DNA of 47,451 nucleotides from assembly GCA_035942915.1 (NCBI GenBank), contig DASZCR010000223.1, positions 1-47,451 on the forward strand, in the 5' to 3' direction. Positions 39,301-46,272 of this stretch are shown piece by piece. Under the pieces are notes generated by a model, which was not told the origin of the DNA, ran no database searches, and was given only the letters and a program-made list of their open reading frames with translations. Position numbers and translations under genes: made by a program. Numbering within the stretch: position 1 is the first letter of the stretch; every line of letters begins with the position of its first letter. This DNA comes from DASZCR01 sp035942915. Its GTDB lineage: Bacteria; Acidobacteriota; Blastocatellia; Pyrinomonadales; Pyrinomonadaceae.

Positions 39301-41524
39301 CGTAGACGCCTGCCTCGCTGAAGGTGGCTGAGGTCGCGGCTCGACCGGCGTCGGCGAAAGTGACCGTGCCGGGGCCGGAGACTTTCGTCCAGTTGACGGA
39401 GAGCGTGCTGTTGAGGGGCAGCCCGTCATCCGTAGCCGTCGCGTTGAGACTCACGACATCGGTGGGAAGCGCGATGGTCTGGTCAGGCCCCGCCTCTGCG
39501 ACGGGCGGGCGGTTGACGGGCGGCGGCGCGACATCGTTCTCCGTAATCTGCAAGACGCCGTTGCCGAAAATGTTGAGACGGTCGCAGGTGACCGTGCCCC
39601 GAATCCGGCCGTTGCCCCCGATGGAGACAGACCCCTGCGGGTTACGGACGACGGCGTAGAGCACGCCGTTGCCGATGACGCCGAGCGCGCCTTGCGCGAC
39701 CGAGAGCAGAAGGTGTTGCGGGTTGTCGGCAGCGCCGACGGTCGAGCCAGAGAGAGACACGTTGCCGCGCACGTTCAGCTTGACGCGGCCGAGCAAGCGC
39801 AACTCGCTGCCGCCTGAGAGCGACAACTCTTCGAGGTTATAGACCGAAGGCTCTGTCGCTCCTTCGACGCCGAGGACGAACGCCGTATGGCCGTTGGCCG
39901 TGAACTTGCCGTAAGCGCCGGGCGGGATGGCAACCGCACCGGCCTTGCCGGAGATACTCAGGTCGCGCAGCGTCGCAGGGTTGCCGATTGTGTCGCCAGC
40001 TTTCGACAGAGACACGTCGCGCGTGCCCGTCGGAGCGGGCGGCGCAGAGACGGGCAACAGGCTGAGCGGGTTCGTCCGCGTGATGACGTGGCGCAGCCTC
40101 GCGTTGTTGCTGATAGTGATGGAATAGCCGCCGGGCTGTGTGCTCTCGACGCCCTCGATGACGCCGTCGAAGGACGGCTTGCCGCTGCCGATTGTGACGG
40201 TCGGCACGCCGGGCACGAGCAGGTCTGAGGTGATGGCGTCCGTGCCGTCGAGCACGACGTTTTCAGGGAGCAGTTGCCAGAGCGCACCCTCGACGCGCCC
40301 GCTGTCGAGTTGCGGCGCATGACGCACCACAGCAATCTTGTCGTAAACCTGCCGGACGCCGCCGATTTCGGACAAGGCGGCGGGCGAGAAGGTTATTTGT
40401 CCCCACTGTTCGACCTCTGCGAGACGGCCGACCTCGAACTCCGTGCCGTTCCAGCGCACACGCGCCAGCACGCCGGGCGAACCCTGTGCGATGAGGATGT
40501 CGCCGATGAGACCGGCGAAAGCGTCATCGGGCGCACCCCAGATTTTGCCGCCCGCCGGGTCAACGCCGTAGAAGTTTTCGTGCGCGGGGATAACGCGGAT
40601 GTCTTCCGCGTTGATGCCGAGTTCGTAAGCGGTCGAGTTGCCCTGCGCGTCGAGAGCGTAGACGCGCCCTTCGTCTTTCGCCCCCGCCAGAATCTTTCCC
40701 GCCCAAGGGCCGTATCTGGTCGGGTCGTCGGGGATGGTCGTGACGCCAGCGAGGTGTGTGCCGAAGTCTGCGAGGCGCGTGGCCGCGCCTGCCGAGTTGA
40801 CGCGCCAGACGCCGCCCGCCGTCGTGACGGCGATGAGGTCGCCGCCGAAGACGCCCGTCCGGTCAACGAAGAGACCACCGCTCAACTGTCCGGCCTCGCC
40901 CGCCAGCGTGACCCAGGGGTTCTGCACAGACGCCCCGTCAGCAGCCACGCGCGCGATAACACCCGGCACGCCCGTCCCGCTGAACAACTCGCCGGGCTTG
41001 AAGCCGCCGCGACTGATGCCCGCCCCGTCGTCGCGCGCCGTCGCAATCTTGACGCCGCCCGTCAGCCCCGCCACGTTCGAGTGCGGGCGATGCGTGCCGT
41101 CTGCGTCGAGCGCCTCGAAGTTGAGCGGCATCCCTGTCGGGTGGTTCGACGAGACGACGACCTTGCGCAACGGTTGATGATGCTCGATGCCCGTGTGCCC
41201 GGCGAACGCCGTGCTGAGCGGCGTCAGCACGACGCCGAACTCTTCCGTCACGGGCATCGAAGCGACTGTCTGCACCGAGTCCGCACGCGCGCTGCCGTCG
41301 CCGCCGCCCAACTTCCCAATCGCGGAACTGAGCGACGACAACGCATGACTGCCGAGCGACGTGAGCGAGAGGCCATGCGTCGGAGCGGCAAGGGCGGGCG
41401 GCGCAATCGTCTGCGCGAGCAGGATGAAGGCCAGCACTCTGGCGATAAAGCGGCGCGCAGGGAAAGCGTCGAGGCGGAAGTTTCGGGCGCAGTTGATGGT
41501 CGTTCTCTGTGGGGTGGGGGGCAT
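29618..41524 (-). CDS. Giant RHS/YD-repeat secreted protein with PKD domains
   Basis: A 3968-residue protein; ATG at 41524 with AAGGAGCC upstream on the minus strand. Signal peptide to about residue 47 (ending ALAAP). Residues about 60-660: beta-rich region (propeller-like). Then about 12 PKD-type repeats (consensus NxPPVVNAGxDQ...LNGTxTDDGLP), interrupted by a sugar-binding-like block (about 1047-1180), a laminin-G-like block (about 1375-1580) and a cadherin-like repeat (about 1585-1665). Ig-like domain about 2412-2490; the RHS shell starts near 2510 (GIPIQVVRTYDSR). YD repeats about 2670-3620, RHS core (YGYDGHGSVRQLTDD ... GLYYLRARYMNASTGRFWTM) about 3626-3735, then a 230-residue unique tail with LHIHYHVFSEKHP. 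This is a huge exported or cell-surface protein, possibly a delivered toxin or an adhesin. Confidence 0.9.
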   Translation of the reverse strand: MPPTPQRTTINCARNFRLDAFPARRFIARVLAFILLAQTIAPPALAAPTHGLSLTSLGSHALSSLSSAIGKLGGGDGSARADSVQTVASMPVTEEFGVVLTPLSTAFAGHTGIEHHQPLRKVVVSSNHPTGMPLNFEALDADGTHRPHSNVAGLTGGVKIATARDDGAGISRGGFKPGELFSGTGVPGVIARVAADGASVQNPWVTLAGEAGQLSGGLFVDRTGVFGGDLIAVTTAGGVWRVNSAGAATRLADFGTHLAGVTTIPDDPTRYGPWAGKILAGAKDEGRVYALDAQGNSTAYELGINAEDIRVIPAHENFYGVDPAGGKIWGAPDDAFAGLIGDILIAQGSPGVLARVRWNGTEFEVGRLAEVEQWGQITFSPAALSEIGGVRQVYDKIAVVRHAPQLDSGRVEGALWQLLPENVVLDGTDAITSDLLVPGVPTVTIGSGKPSFDGVIEGVESTQPGGYSITISNNARLRHVITRTNPLSLLPVSAPPAPTGTRDVSLSKAGDTIGNPATLRDLSISGKAGAVAIPPGAYGKFTANGHTAFVLGVEGATEPSVYNLEELSLSGGSELRLLGRVKLNVRGNVSLSGSTVGAADNPQHLLLSVAQGALGVIGNGVLYAVVRNPQGSVSIGGNGRIRGTVTCDRLNIFGNGVLQITENDVAPPPVNRPPVAEAGPDQTIALPTDVVSLNATATDDGLPLNSTLSVNWTKVSGPGTVTFADAGRAATSATFSEAGVYVLRLSVNDSLLTVSDEVSVEVFPRNRPPVVNAGLDQTIELPNTATLAGIVTDDALPRGSNVTKRWSVVSGPADVAFADPHAPATVATFAAPGDYTLRLTADDTEFSVSDDVVITVHPENQPPVVNAGADQTVRLPTPAPLNGTATDDGQPFASTLKTKWTQVSGPGAVTFADPASPSTSAQFSVEGTYVLRLSADDTRFNVSDECTVTVLPRNAPPSVEAGASQEITFLEPLTLNGTASDDEMPVGSVLEVAWTKVSGSGTVTFDSPDSPVTAVTFSAPGTYVLRLTGDDTQFSAFDETTVVVRPRAHAARVYTLDADFDEGSLVNLAHSTPDQLQLDTTTSNVGTWSVVFDSQIAGAEWGRIGWTAQVCGDGLLTVAVATSDDNAAYTQPLVVSNGDDPEVPNGRYIKISVSFERASSGESPVLYDLSVGTLGFPLDTPPNVAPGVDAGSPQTLNDTMTATLRASACDDALPSNRRLSMTWSQVSGPGTATFAHPDSPFTDVTFSDPGTYTLRMNASDSVHQSSDTLVITVLPGNQPPVVNAGTDQTITLPATASLNGTLTDDGLPSGGTLTSTWSKLSGTGHVTFGNANQTTTTTASFSEAGTYVLRLEASDSQKSAFDDVTVNVLPRPNAPPEIISEPPTEFALSPAPTGAGELVNLSPWTVKQYELNSQPNASWVKDLANNRVTQTVNADASFLLSDFDLARAQMDGTWRVDTTSDDDFIGFVFGYQNSEHFYLFDWKQSSQNDSLGFAERGMSVKVVNADSPLTGRDFWPTAGNGTRVRTLYHNTIGWSEFTDYQFTLQFHPGEIKIIVRQGANVLADITVKDQTYTNGLFGFYNYSQAQVRYSGFRRLSLTQGTYTYDVEASDPDGDAVAYSLTAAPAGMSINPTTGLINWPVTSREAGDHSVTVRAQDPQGAFDTQSYTLSIFNQNHAPIVNAGPDRALAINSTATLSGTVTDDGLPRNSALSSSWSMVSGPGLVAFADPASPTTTATFSEAGTYVLRLTATDTALTASDETIITVTPPNQAPHVNAGSDLTITQPGAARLDATATDDGLPLNSTLSVNWTKVSGPGTVTFADAGRAVTSAIFTEPGLYVLRLSASDTELTSVDDVSVTVNPPAPNQPPVVEAGANQTVALNANLVANGGNDEQLAGTEIRAWTEAVGNLWTRGVSGADGFPESANGDGFFYAGAVDAAELRQDVDVSAFAATIAAGTQSFEWKASVRSRAESVPDSARLIVEYRNQANTTAIAWTDTGEVASVDAWRLLENKRTAPAGTGWIRLRLIATRRTGTTNDAYFDALSLRAVTGAGVKLSGTVSDDGLPAGGALANNWTKISGPGTVTFADAGRAATSATFSEAGVYVLRLTANDAELTSGDELSVTVEPRNLAPTVEAGDEQTITLPATALLNGVVTDDGRPANALVTSQWSKLSGPGAVTFTDASAPLTNAAFAEEGTYVLRLTASDGEYSSSDTVTINVKPVPSNLAPTVNAGADQLINPPATSATLNGTVTDDGRPPSSSLTYAWTKVSGPGTVSFSNPAALATTANFGEAGVYVLRLTADDTELTGSDDVRITVNGTNKAPVVNAGADQTVAHPTIITLGGSATDDGLPIDSTLHVTWSKVSGPGTVTFLNAAALKTNALFSAPGVYVLRLTASDNELTSADEVSITQTPPPTVGISSPADGATITGRTNFVGTVSEGSTWRLEYSLNEEGSAPVWTTFASGNTPVTNGVLGTFDPTALLNGIYTVRLLATNAGGQTTIRSQTVIADGGQKVGHFSISFTDLNVPLAGIPIQVVRTYDSRDKRAGDFGVGWTLDVRNMRLQESGDLGAGWRGTFSSGFLPSYCIEPTRPHSVSITLPSNEVLRFEAVVGPQCSLLYPLSETTISYRALPGTNARLAPVGDATVFVNANFPGDAELLDYSTFDEKDFDQYRLTLPNGAEFIIDQRAGLRQATDASGNRLTIDSNGITHSSGKRIAFTRDAQGRITRITDPAGAATTYAYDARGDLVSFIDRENNNTTFAYNSNHDLLSIKDPRGLQPVRNEYDSSGRLVRQIDAFGKVVNFTHDLDTRQVVTTDRLGHTTVNEYNARGQVVRITDALGGVTTFAYDNRDNLIRETNSEGQIQSYTYDAQDNRLTETDPLGKTTRYTYNAKRQLLTVTDPLGRVTTNTYDASGNLTSVKDALGHTTTNTYDGRGLLLSVTDPLGNITRFEYDASGNLTKEIDPLGNSVSYTFDANGNQVSETTTRTVAPGVVETVTNIFQYDREGRQTKVSYPNGSAVETSYNNLGDASARVNMLGHRTTFEYDELRRLVGVTFPDGKKEQSEFDAEGRRIKTTDRSGRSTLYQYDALGRLVRTTFSDGTSASTTYNTLGHPVTITDTSGRTMRFEYDAAGRQTKTIDASGNTTTVSYDAFGQETSITDAKGQVTRFEYDTVGNLTKVIYPDGTFATSVYDAQGRVSAQTDQGGRTTRFEYDKAGQVARVIDAAGGVTSYTYDERGALIAQTDANNHTTTFEYDRLGLRVRRTLPLGMSETYGYNAGGQLTTRTDFRGKTTTFAYDVMSRLVTKTPDASLGEPPITYTYTDAGQRATMNDASGTTTYTYDALYRLTSKQTPQGTLSYTYDAPGRLLTLRSSNAGGVSTDYAYDTLGRLSAVTDKRQPQAADTTSYTYDANGNLSATLYPNGVQTSYTYNSLNRLTKVEAAKGAALASYAYTLGAAGQRLSVNEHTGRSVSYTYDALYRLTSETITNDAANAGALSYTYDAVGNRLSRVSTSPSIASATYGYDANDRLNTEAYDANGNPVTSGGNSYAYDFENRLTEVGGGVRYVYDGDGNRVAKTVGGVTTRYLVDTNNPTGHAQVVEELQDGAVVRQYTYGRDLISQRQFISGQWRTSFYGYDGHGSVRQLTDDAGIVTDTFDYDAFGALINRTGTTPNEYLFAGERFDPETGLYYLRARYMNASTGRFWTMDWYEGRALEPLSLHKYLYAHADPVNNLDPTGFLTVSDLSTTQQIQSVLLKINRTYDSAMNLLNKAQTLAKILDYATLVSDILTALSAPTTTRMKADVLAALRRNFGAKAGMSISSITAGFQQVIDTIGPHWRDISDSIGNNALKIAKEITPGMVKRLPKLYAEEKAGKLKQIFYAPTAPTGAKGRKDKFVSVRPDLLLAVGIRGGGRIFGIGFQRQSGQYEQIVRIDYWDGRDASERPTPTPLHIHYHVFSEKHPLIPKDRSRTIWP
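36049..36156 (-). repeat. 108-bp exact direct repeat in PKD coding region, copy 1
   Basis: Identical to 39337-39444 over 108 bases, starting CGGCTCGACCGGCGTCGG on the + strand. A third, less exact copy lies at about 35225-35315. Synonymous positions are also identical, so this is a recent DNA-level copy, not merely protein conservation. Confidence 0.85.
39337..39444 (-). repeat. 108-bp exact direct repeat in PKD coding region, copy 2
   Basis: Partner of 36049-36156, 3.3 kb away in the same gene. Each lies in the same part of a PKD domain, so recombination between them would remove about 3.3 kb while keeping the reading frame (the distance, 3288 bases, is a multiple of three). Confidence 0.85.
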
Positions 41525-41860
41525 TGACAGGCTCCTTACTCGAATGGGGTTGACTGTGGCGCGCGGTGCACGCGTCGTGATGGCAAACTTCTCTGTAGTT
41601 GGCGCTGTTACGGTCGTGTGACCGCGAAGCGAAGACCGGAAGGTGCGGAACCGTTGAACATGATGAGAAATGGTCAGCTCGACAGATTAAAATGATTGCC
41701 ACGCGACCCGCCCGTGCCGCATTATTGACACTTCGCTGAACGCTTTGGCCTCTGCCCTGTATATGCGTAGAACTTCGAGGAAGACGGCCAAATTTTTCTG
41801 CCTCAACTTCTCTCAGGGAGAACAAGCCCCTTCGGAGTGTGTCCCGCCCCAAAAGTCTTT
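41525..41860. promoter_or_regulatory. Divergent control region between RHS and sigma factor genes
   Basis: 336 bases between divergent starts. The ribosome site of the RHS gene, seen as GGCTCCTT on the + strand, is at 41529-41537. A TTGACA at about 41726 on the + strand has no good -10 at the right distance. Inverted GGTCGTGTGACC sits near 41609-41620 (a GGTC/GACC palindrome), a possible operator. The start of the sigma gene at 41861 has no clear ribosome site. Confidence 0.4.
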
Positions 41861-42430
41861 ATGAGCGAAAAATCGACAGCGGAAATCACGCGGATTCTGC
41901 AAGACTGGAATAACGGTGATGAGGATGCGAAGGAGCGTCTGATACCTTTCGTCTACGATGAACTGAAGCGACAGGCGCGTTATCTGATGGCCTCGGAACG
42001 TCCCACACACACGTTGCAGCCGACCGCGCTCGTCCACGAAGCGTTTCTCAGGTTGAGCGAGCAGACCGGGATTGAGTGGCAAAATCGGAGCCACTTCTAC
42101 GGCATCACTTCACGCCTCATGCGTCAGATTTTGGTTGACCATGCACGCCTCTATGCGACGGAGAAGCGCGGCCAGCATCAGATTCATTTTTCGCTCGACG
42201 ACGTAGAGATTCCCCGCGAAGAACGCGCCGGTTCGATTCTCGCTCTGGATGAGGCGCTCAGACGGCTCGAAAGGTTCGACGAAACACAGGCGCGCATCGT
42301 CGAGATGAAATTCTTCGGCGGCTTGAACAATCAGGAAGTAGCTGCCAGTTTAGGCCTCTCCGAAAGAACGGTCGGGCGCGAATGGCAGGCGGCGCGGCTC
42401 TGGCTCTACCGCGAGTTGAATCAAAAATAA
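41861..42430 (+). CDS. ECF-type RNA polymerase sigma factor (sigma-70 family, TIGR02999-like)
   Basis: A 189-residue sigma factor. ATG 41861 (MSEKSTAEITRILQDWNNGD); GTG 41837 adds eight residues. Region 2 covers about residues 25-95 (RLIPFVYDELKRQARYLMAS, with PTALVHEAFLRLSEQ and FYGITSRLMRQILVDHAR), and region 4 about 125-185 ends with a helix-turn-helix (NNQEVAASLGLSERTVGREW). The THTLQPTALVHEAFLRL motif marks the ECF group often found in Acidobacteria and Planctomycetes next to Ser/Thr kinases. The next gene is just such a kinase, 80 bases downstream, which suggests regulation by phosphorylation. Its target promoters cannot be read from the sequence. Confidence 0.92.
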   Translation: MSEKSTAEITRILQDWNNGDEDAKERLIPFVYDELKRQARYLMASERPTHTLQPTALVHEAFLRLSEQTGIEWQNRSHFYGITSRLMRQILVDHARLYATEKRGQHQIHFSLDDVEIPREERAGSILALDEALRRLERFDETQARIVEMKFFGGLNNQEVAASLGLSERTVGREWQAARLWLYRELNQK

Positions 42431-42510
42431 GTCGCTCGCCCTGCCTTTTTGTGTCCGACTCCGCCCACCGTTTTCGCATATCACACAGAGCTTTCGGGAA
42501 ACGATTGAAG

Positions 42511-44655
42511 ATGCACGCCGAAAACTGGAAAACCATCAAAGAAGTTCTGCTTGAAGCCCTCAAGCTCTTGCCCTCCGAGAGGCGAGACTATTTGCGGAGC
42601 GCGGATATTACGGCCGAGACACGCGCGGAGGTCGAATCGCTTTTGAGTCTGGAAGCGGAGGCGGAAGATTTTATGTCGCTCTCCGTCGGAGAGTTTTCCA
42701 GAGACCTGCTCGATGAGCCAGCGCGCGCCAGACAGAGAATCGGCGTCTACGAAATCGTCTCCGAACTCGGCTTCGGCGGGATGGGCGCGGTCTATCTGGC
42801 GACCCGCGCCGACGGAAAGTTTGAGCAAAGAGTAGCCATCAAGATGCTCAAACGCGAATTCAACACAGAGAAAATCCGCCGCAATTTCAACCGCGAAAAA
42901 GAGATTCTCGCCACGCTCGCACACCCGAACATCGCCACCCTGCTCGACGCCGGGACGACCGCCGACGGCGTTCCTTATCTCGTCATGGAGTACGTCAAGG
43001 GCGAGCCGATTGATAAGTTCTGCCGCAACCGGAAGCTCTCTCTAAATGCCCGTCTGAAACTCTTCAACAAGGTCTGCGACGCCGTCGCCTTCGCCCACCG
43101 CAATCTGATTGTGCACAGCGACCTGAAGCCGTCGAACATCCTCGTCAACACCGACGGCGAACCGAAACTGCTCGACTTCGGCATCTCCAAACTGCTCGAC
43201 GCCAATGCCGACAACGCCAGCCAGATTACACATCTCGGCGCGTTGACGCCGCAGTACGCCAGCCCGGAACAACTCAAAGGTGAGCCGGTCACGACCGCCA
43301 CCGACGTTTACAGTCTCGGCATCGTCCTCTTCAAGATTCTCACCGACAGTCTTCCGTATCATGTCGGCAATAGAACCAACGGGCATCTGCTGCGCGAGAT
43401 AGCAGAAGCCGAGCCTGTGCTTCCGAGTGAAGCGGCGCGAACTCCGCTCGCCGTCTCTCAACTGAAGGGAGACCTCGACAACGTCATTCTCAAGGCGCTC
43501 TGCAAAGAACCGACCCGCCGTTATCAAAGCGTCGAACAATTCTCGGCAGACCTCTGGCGTTTCATCGACGGTCTGCCCGTGCTGGCGCGTCCGGCGACTT
43601 TCTCATATCGTGCGCGCAAATTTTACGGGCGCAACCGAGTCTCCGTCTGGGCGGCGGCGTTGATTGTCATCAGCTTGTGCGCGGGCATCGGCGTTGCTCT
43701 GGCGCAGGCCGCCGCCGCCAGAGCGCAGGCGCGAATCGCGGCCGAAGCTCAGCGTCAGGCCGAACTCGAAACCGCGCGTGCGCGAGCGGAAAAACAGAAG
43801 GCCGAACGGACGAGCCGCTTCATGCAGAGTTTTCTCGAATATGCCAACCCGCACTGGCACGGTCGCGGCAAAGGCAGAATGGATGTCACGGTGCGCGAGG
43901 CGATTGACGACGCCGCGACCCGCATCGACACGGAACTGGCCGACGAGCCGGAAGTGCGTGCAGAGCTTCACTACACCGTCGGTGAAGTTTACCGAACGCA
44001 CTACGAGTACGAACATTCATTCAGCCACTTTCGCCGGTCGCTCGACCTGTACCGTCTGGTTCACGGCGACCGGCATCCGAAAGTGGCAAGGGGAATTTAT
44101 TACCTCTGCGTCGCGATGGGTCGGACGGGCGCGGGCATCGAAGATGTTGAGCCTCTCTTGCGGCAAGCGATTGAGATGATGCGCGAGACCGACCCGGAAA
44201 ACGTCAACCTGCCTTACATGCTGCAATCATTGGCCGGGTGGATTATGTCGGCCGAGAAGGGGAGCGGGAATGAGAGCCGGCTCGCCGACGCCGAAAGCCT
44301 GATTCTCGAAGCGAAAACTTTATTCATCCGGCATTACGGCGAACATCACGACTCGACCATCACGGCCGACAGCAGCCTCGCCAATCTGGCGCACGCGCGG
44401 GGCGACCTCGCGCGCGAGGAGGGGCTTAGGGAAGAGCTCGTCAGGCGTTTCCGCGAAGCCGATGCGGAGTACAACTACATCTGGGCGCTATTCTATTTGG
44501 CCGAAGTCAAGCTCGCTCTCGGCAAGACGGCGGAGGCCGAGAGCCTCATCGCGCAAACCCTCAAGTTGGGACGCAGTCGATGGAGCACAGACGATGCCCG
44601 GTTCAAGCTTCTGCTCAAGTCCGTCAGCGCGGCTCGCAACGCCGCGCGCAAATAA
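42511..44655 (+). CDS. Ser/Thr protein kinase with membrane anchor and helical-repeat (TPR-like) C-terminus
   Basis: A 714-residue protein, ATG 42511. A cytoplasmic kinase domain at residues about 78-355 has a Gly-rich loop GFGGMGAVY (about 86-94), VAIK (Lys about 110), catalytic loop IVHSDLKPSN (about 199-208), DFG (about 221) and PQYASPEQL in the activation segment. The canonical HRD Arg is Ser (HSD), as in many relatives from these phyla. A membrane helix (WAAALIVISLCAGIGVALA, about 379-397) is followed by a short coiled coil and then helical TPR-like repeats (about 430-714) outside the membrane. It lies just after the ECF sigma gene, so sigma activity may respond to a signal sensed by this part. 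Confidence 0.9.
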   Translation: MHAENWKTIKEVLLEALKLLPSERRDYLRSADITAETRAEVESLLSLEAEAEDFMSLSVGEFSRDLLDEPARARQRIGVYEIVSELGFGGMGAVYLATRADGKFEQRVAIKMLKREFNTEKIRRNFNREKEILATLAHPNIATLLDAGTTADGVPYLVMEYVKGEPIDKFCRNRKLSLNARLKLFNKVCDAVAFAHRNLIVHSDLKPSNILVNTDGEPKLLDFGISKLLDANADNASQITHLGALTPQYASPEQLKGEPVTTATDVYSLGIVLFKILTDSLPYHVGNRTNGHLLREIAEAEPVLPSEAARTPLAVSQLKGDLDNVILKALCKEPTRRYQSVEQFSADLWRFIDGLPVLARPATFSYRARKFYGRNRVSVWAAALIVISLCAGIGVALAQAAAARAQARIAAEAQRQAELETARARAEKQKAERTSRFMQSFLEYANPHWHGRGKGRMDVTVREAIDDAATRIDTELADEPEVRAELHYTVGEVYRTHYEYEHSFSHFRRSLDLYRLVHGDRHPKVARGIYYLCVAMGRTGAGIEDVEPLLRQAIEMMRETDPENVNLPYMLQSLAGWIMSAEKGSGNESRLADAESLILEAKTLFIRHYGEHHDSTITADSSLANLAHARGDLAREEGLREELVRRFREADAEYNYIWALFYLAEVKLALGKTAEAESLIAQTLKLGRSRWSTDDARFKLLLKSVSAARNAARK

Positions 44656-44741
44656 TCATGAGGAGTTGCTGCGGCAGAGACGATTCGAACCGCCTGCGCC
44701 TGAGTCAACCGGCGAGGCGTGACAGGTGAGGCAACGACGCT

Positions 44742-45665
44742 TCAAAGGCTTCTGTAGACATCTGTGTTCAGGTACTTCAGCCCGGAGTCGGCCATCAGCG
44801 TGACCACTTTGGCCTGCGTCCCTAGCCGCTTCGCCACTTGAATCGCGGCGAGGACGTTGGCTCCCGACGATGTTCCGGCAAAGAGTCCTTCCTCACGCGC
44901 GAGGCGTCTCGCCATCTCCTTCGCGTCGTCTGTTTTGACGGGCAGAATCTCGTCAACGAGCGACGCGTCCCAGAGCGGAGGCGTGTAGCCGATGCCGACT
45001 CCTTCGATTTTGTGTGGGCCTGCCTGCCCTCCGAGCAAGACAGAGGACTCGGCCGGTTCGACGGCGACGATTCTGACGCCCGGCTTGTATCGTTTCAGCA
45101 CCGTCGCAACGCCGCGCGAAGAAGCCGCCGTCCCGACGCAGTGAACGAAGGCATCGACCTCTCCGTTCGTTTGACTCCAAATCTCCTCGCCGAGCGAATA
45201 GTAGCCCGCGATGCTGTCATGGTTGTTGAGTTGGTCTGTCCAGTATGTGTCCGGCTCCTCACTCAAACGGCGTGCGGCCTCAATCATGTCCAGTATCAAC
45301 TTCCGTGTGGTCAGTCCTCCCTCGCTTGCGACGAGCGTCAGTTCCGCGCCGAGCGCCGCCATCTGGTCGAGCTTCTCCCGGCTGAACGCGTCGGAACTGA
45401 CAATCCGTAAGCGGTAGCCTTTGGCGGCGCAGACCAACGCGAGCGATGCCCCCGTGCTCCCGCCCGTGTACTCGACGACCGTGTCACCCGGCTTCAGGCG
45501 GCCGTCCTGCTCCGCACGCGCAATCACGGCCTGCGCCATCCGGTCTTTGACGCTGCCGGTCGGATTCTCCCATTCGAGTTTCACCAAGATATCTGCACAG
45601 TTGGGCGGAACGACCTTGCGCAGTCGAACCAGCGACGTGTTTCCGATGGCGTGGAGAATGTCCAT
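44742..45665 (-). CDS. PLP-dependent cysteine synthase family protein
   Basis: A 307-residue enzyme of fold type II. ATG at 45665 (MDILHAIGNTSLVRLRKV); a TTG 13 codons earlier is unlikely. The PLP lysine is in NPTGSVKDRMA (about residue 42), the phosphate loop is TGGSTGASLA (about 70-79) and the substrate loop is GVGIGYTPP (about 215). This matches cysteine synthase/cystathionine beta-synthase-like proteins; it should make cysteine from O-acetylserine (or O-phosphoserine) and sulfide. It lies tail to tail with the kinase gene, with 86 bases between. No riboswitch or T-box was seen upstream. Confidence 0.92.
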   Translation of the reverse strand: MDILHAIGNTSLVRLRKVVPPNCADILVKLEWENPTGSVKDRMAQAVIARAEQDGRLKPGDTVVEYTGGSTGASLALVCAAKGYRLRIVSSDAFSREKLDQMAALGAELTLVASEGGLTTRKLILDMIEAARRLSEEPDTYWTDQLNNHDSIAGYYSLGEEIWSQTNGEVDAFVHCVGTAASSRGVATVLKRYKPGVRIVAVEPAESSVLLGGQAGPHKIEGVGIGYTPPLWDASLVDEILPVKTDDAKEMARRLAREEGLFAGTSSGANVLAAIQVAKRLGTQAKVVTLMADSGLKYLNTDVYRSL

Positions 45666-46272
45666 ATCTGCAATCTTATATATTCGCTGCGGACGACGAT
45701 TCAAGGCCGTCCGTCAGCGAGTTGCGCCGAAGCGAAATAGAGAATTGATGAGCAGGATTCGTAGATGTGGCGGGATGACCGAACCTGACTGCTATGCATG
45801 TAAATCTTTCGTATTGACCTCCCGCCGAAGTTGGGTGTAACGTGCTCGCGGCCTTCAGAAACATCAATCGTGGTTGACGACGAGTACTCACCACTCGTCG
45901 GCTCTCGACACAGTCTTCAAATGACAACAGTCGAAAGCTCGCCGGTCGAAGGCCGGGTCTCTCAACGGCGGAATCAACCAACAGGTCTCGTGTGGATTGC
46001 ATTAAAAGAGACATTCATGTCCTAAACCTCACGACAACAAAAGTTAACTGCACAGTTCGATGTCCGTTAGCGCGACATCGAGATAGACGGTACAAACTCC
46101 GCGTCGAGCGCGTGTCATGACAGGTTCGTGCTGAGGCCGGAGGTGTGCCGGGACGAGATGCACAGACTCGCTGCCGCTATTGCTGTGGCTTGTTGCTCTT
46201 TAACCTCACTATCAGTCCGTACTCACAACGGACTCTTCACACATGGGAGCACGGCTCCCAAAGGAGATGACT
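45666..46272. other. 600-base intergenic region with one hairpin
   Basis: No gene is convincing here. CGACGAGT (45878-45885) pairs with ACTCGTCG (45893-45900), an 8-base stem with a 7-base loop and no T-run after it. TTGACC at 45814-45819 and TAACGT at 45838-45843 are 18 bases apart but match the promoter consensus weakly. AAGGAG at 46261-46266 is the ribosome site of the next gene. Confidence 0.5.

Noticed and set aside
40274..41527. A 417-codon + strand frame opposite the RHS N-terminus
   Set aside because: No ribosome site or domain; it lies antisense to the signal peptide and N-terminal domain.
45814..45843. Candidate promoter TTGACC - 18 bases - TAACGT
   Set aside because: The -10 matches only three bases and the distance to the next gene is over 400 bases; the evidence is too weak to list as a promoter.
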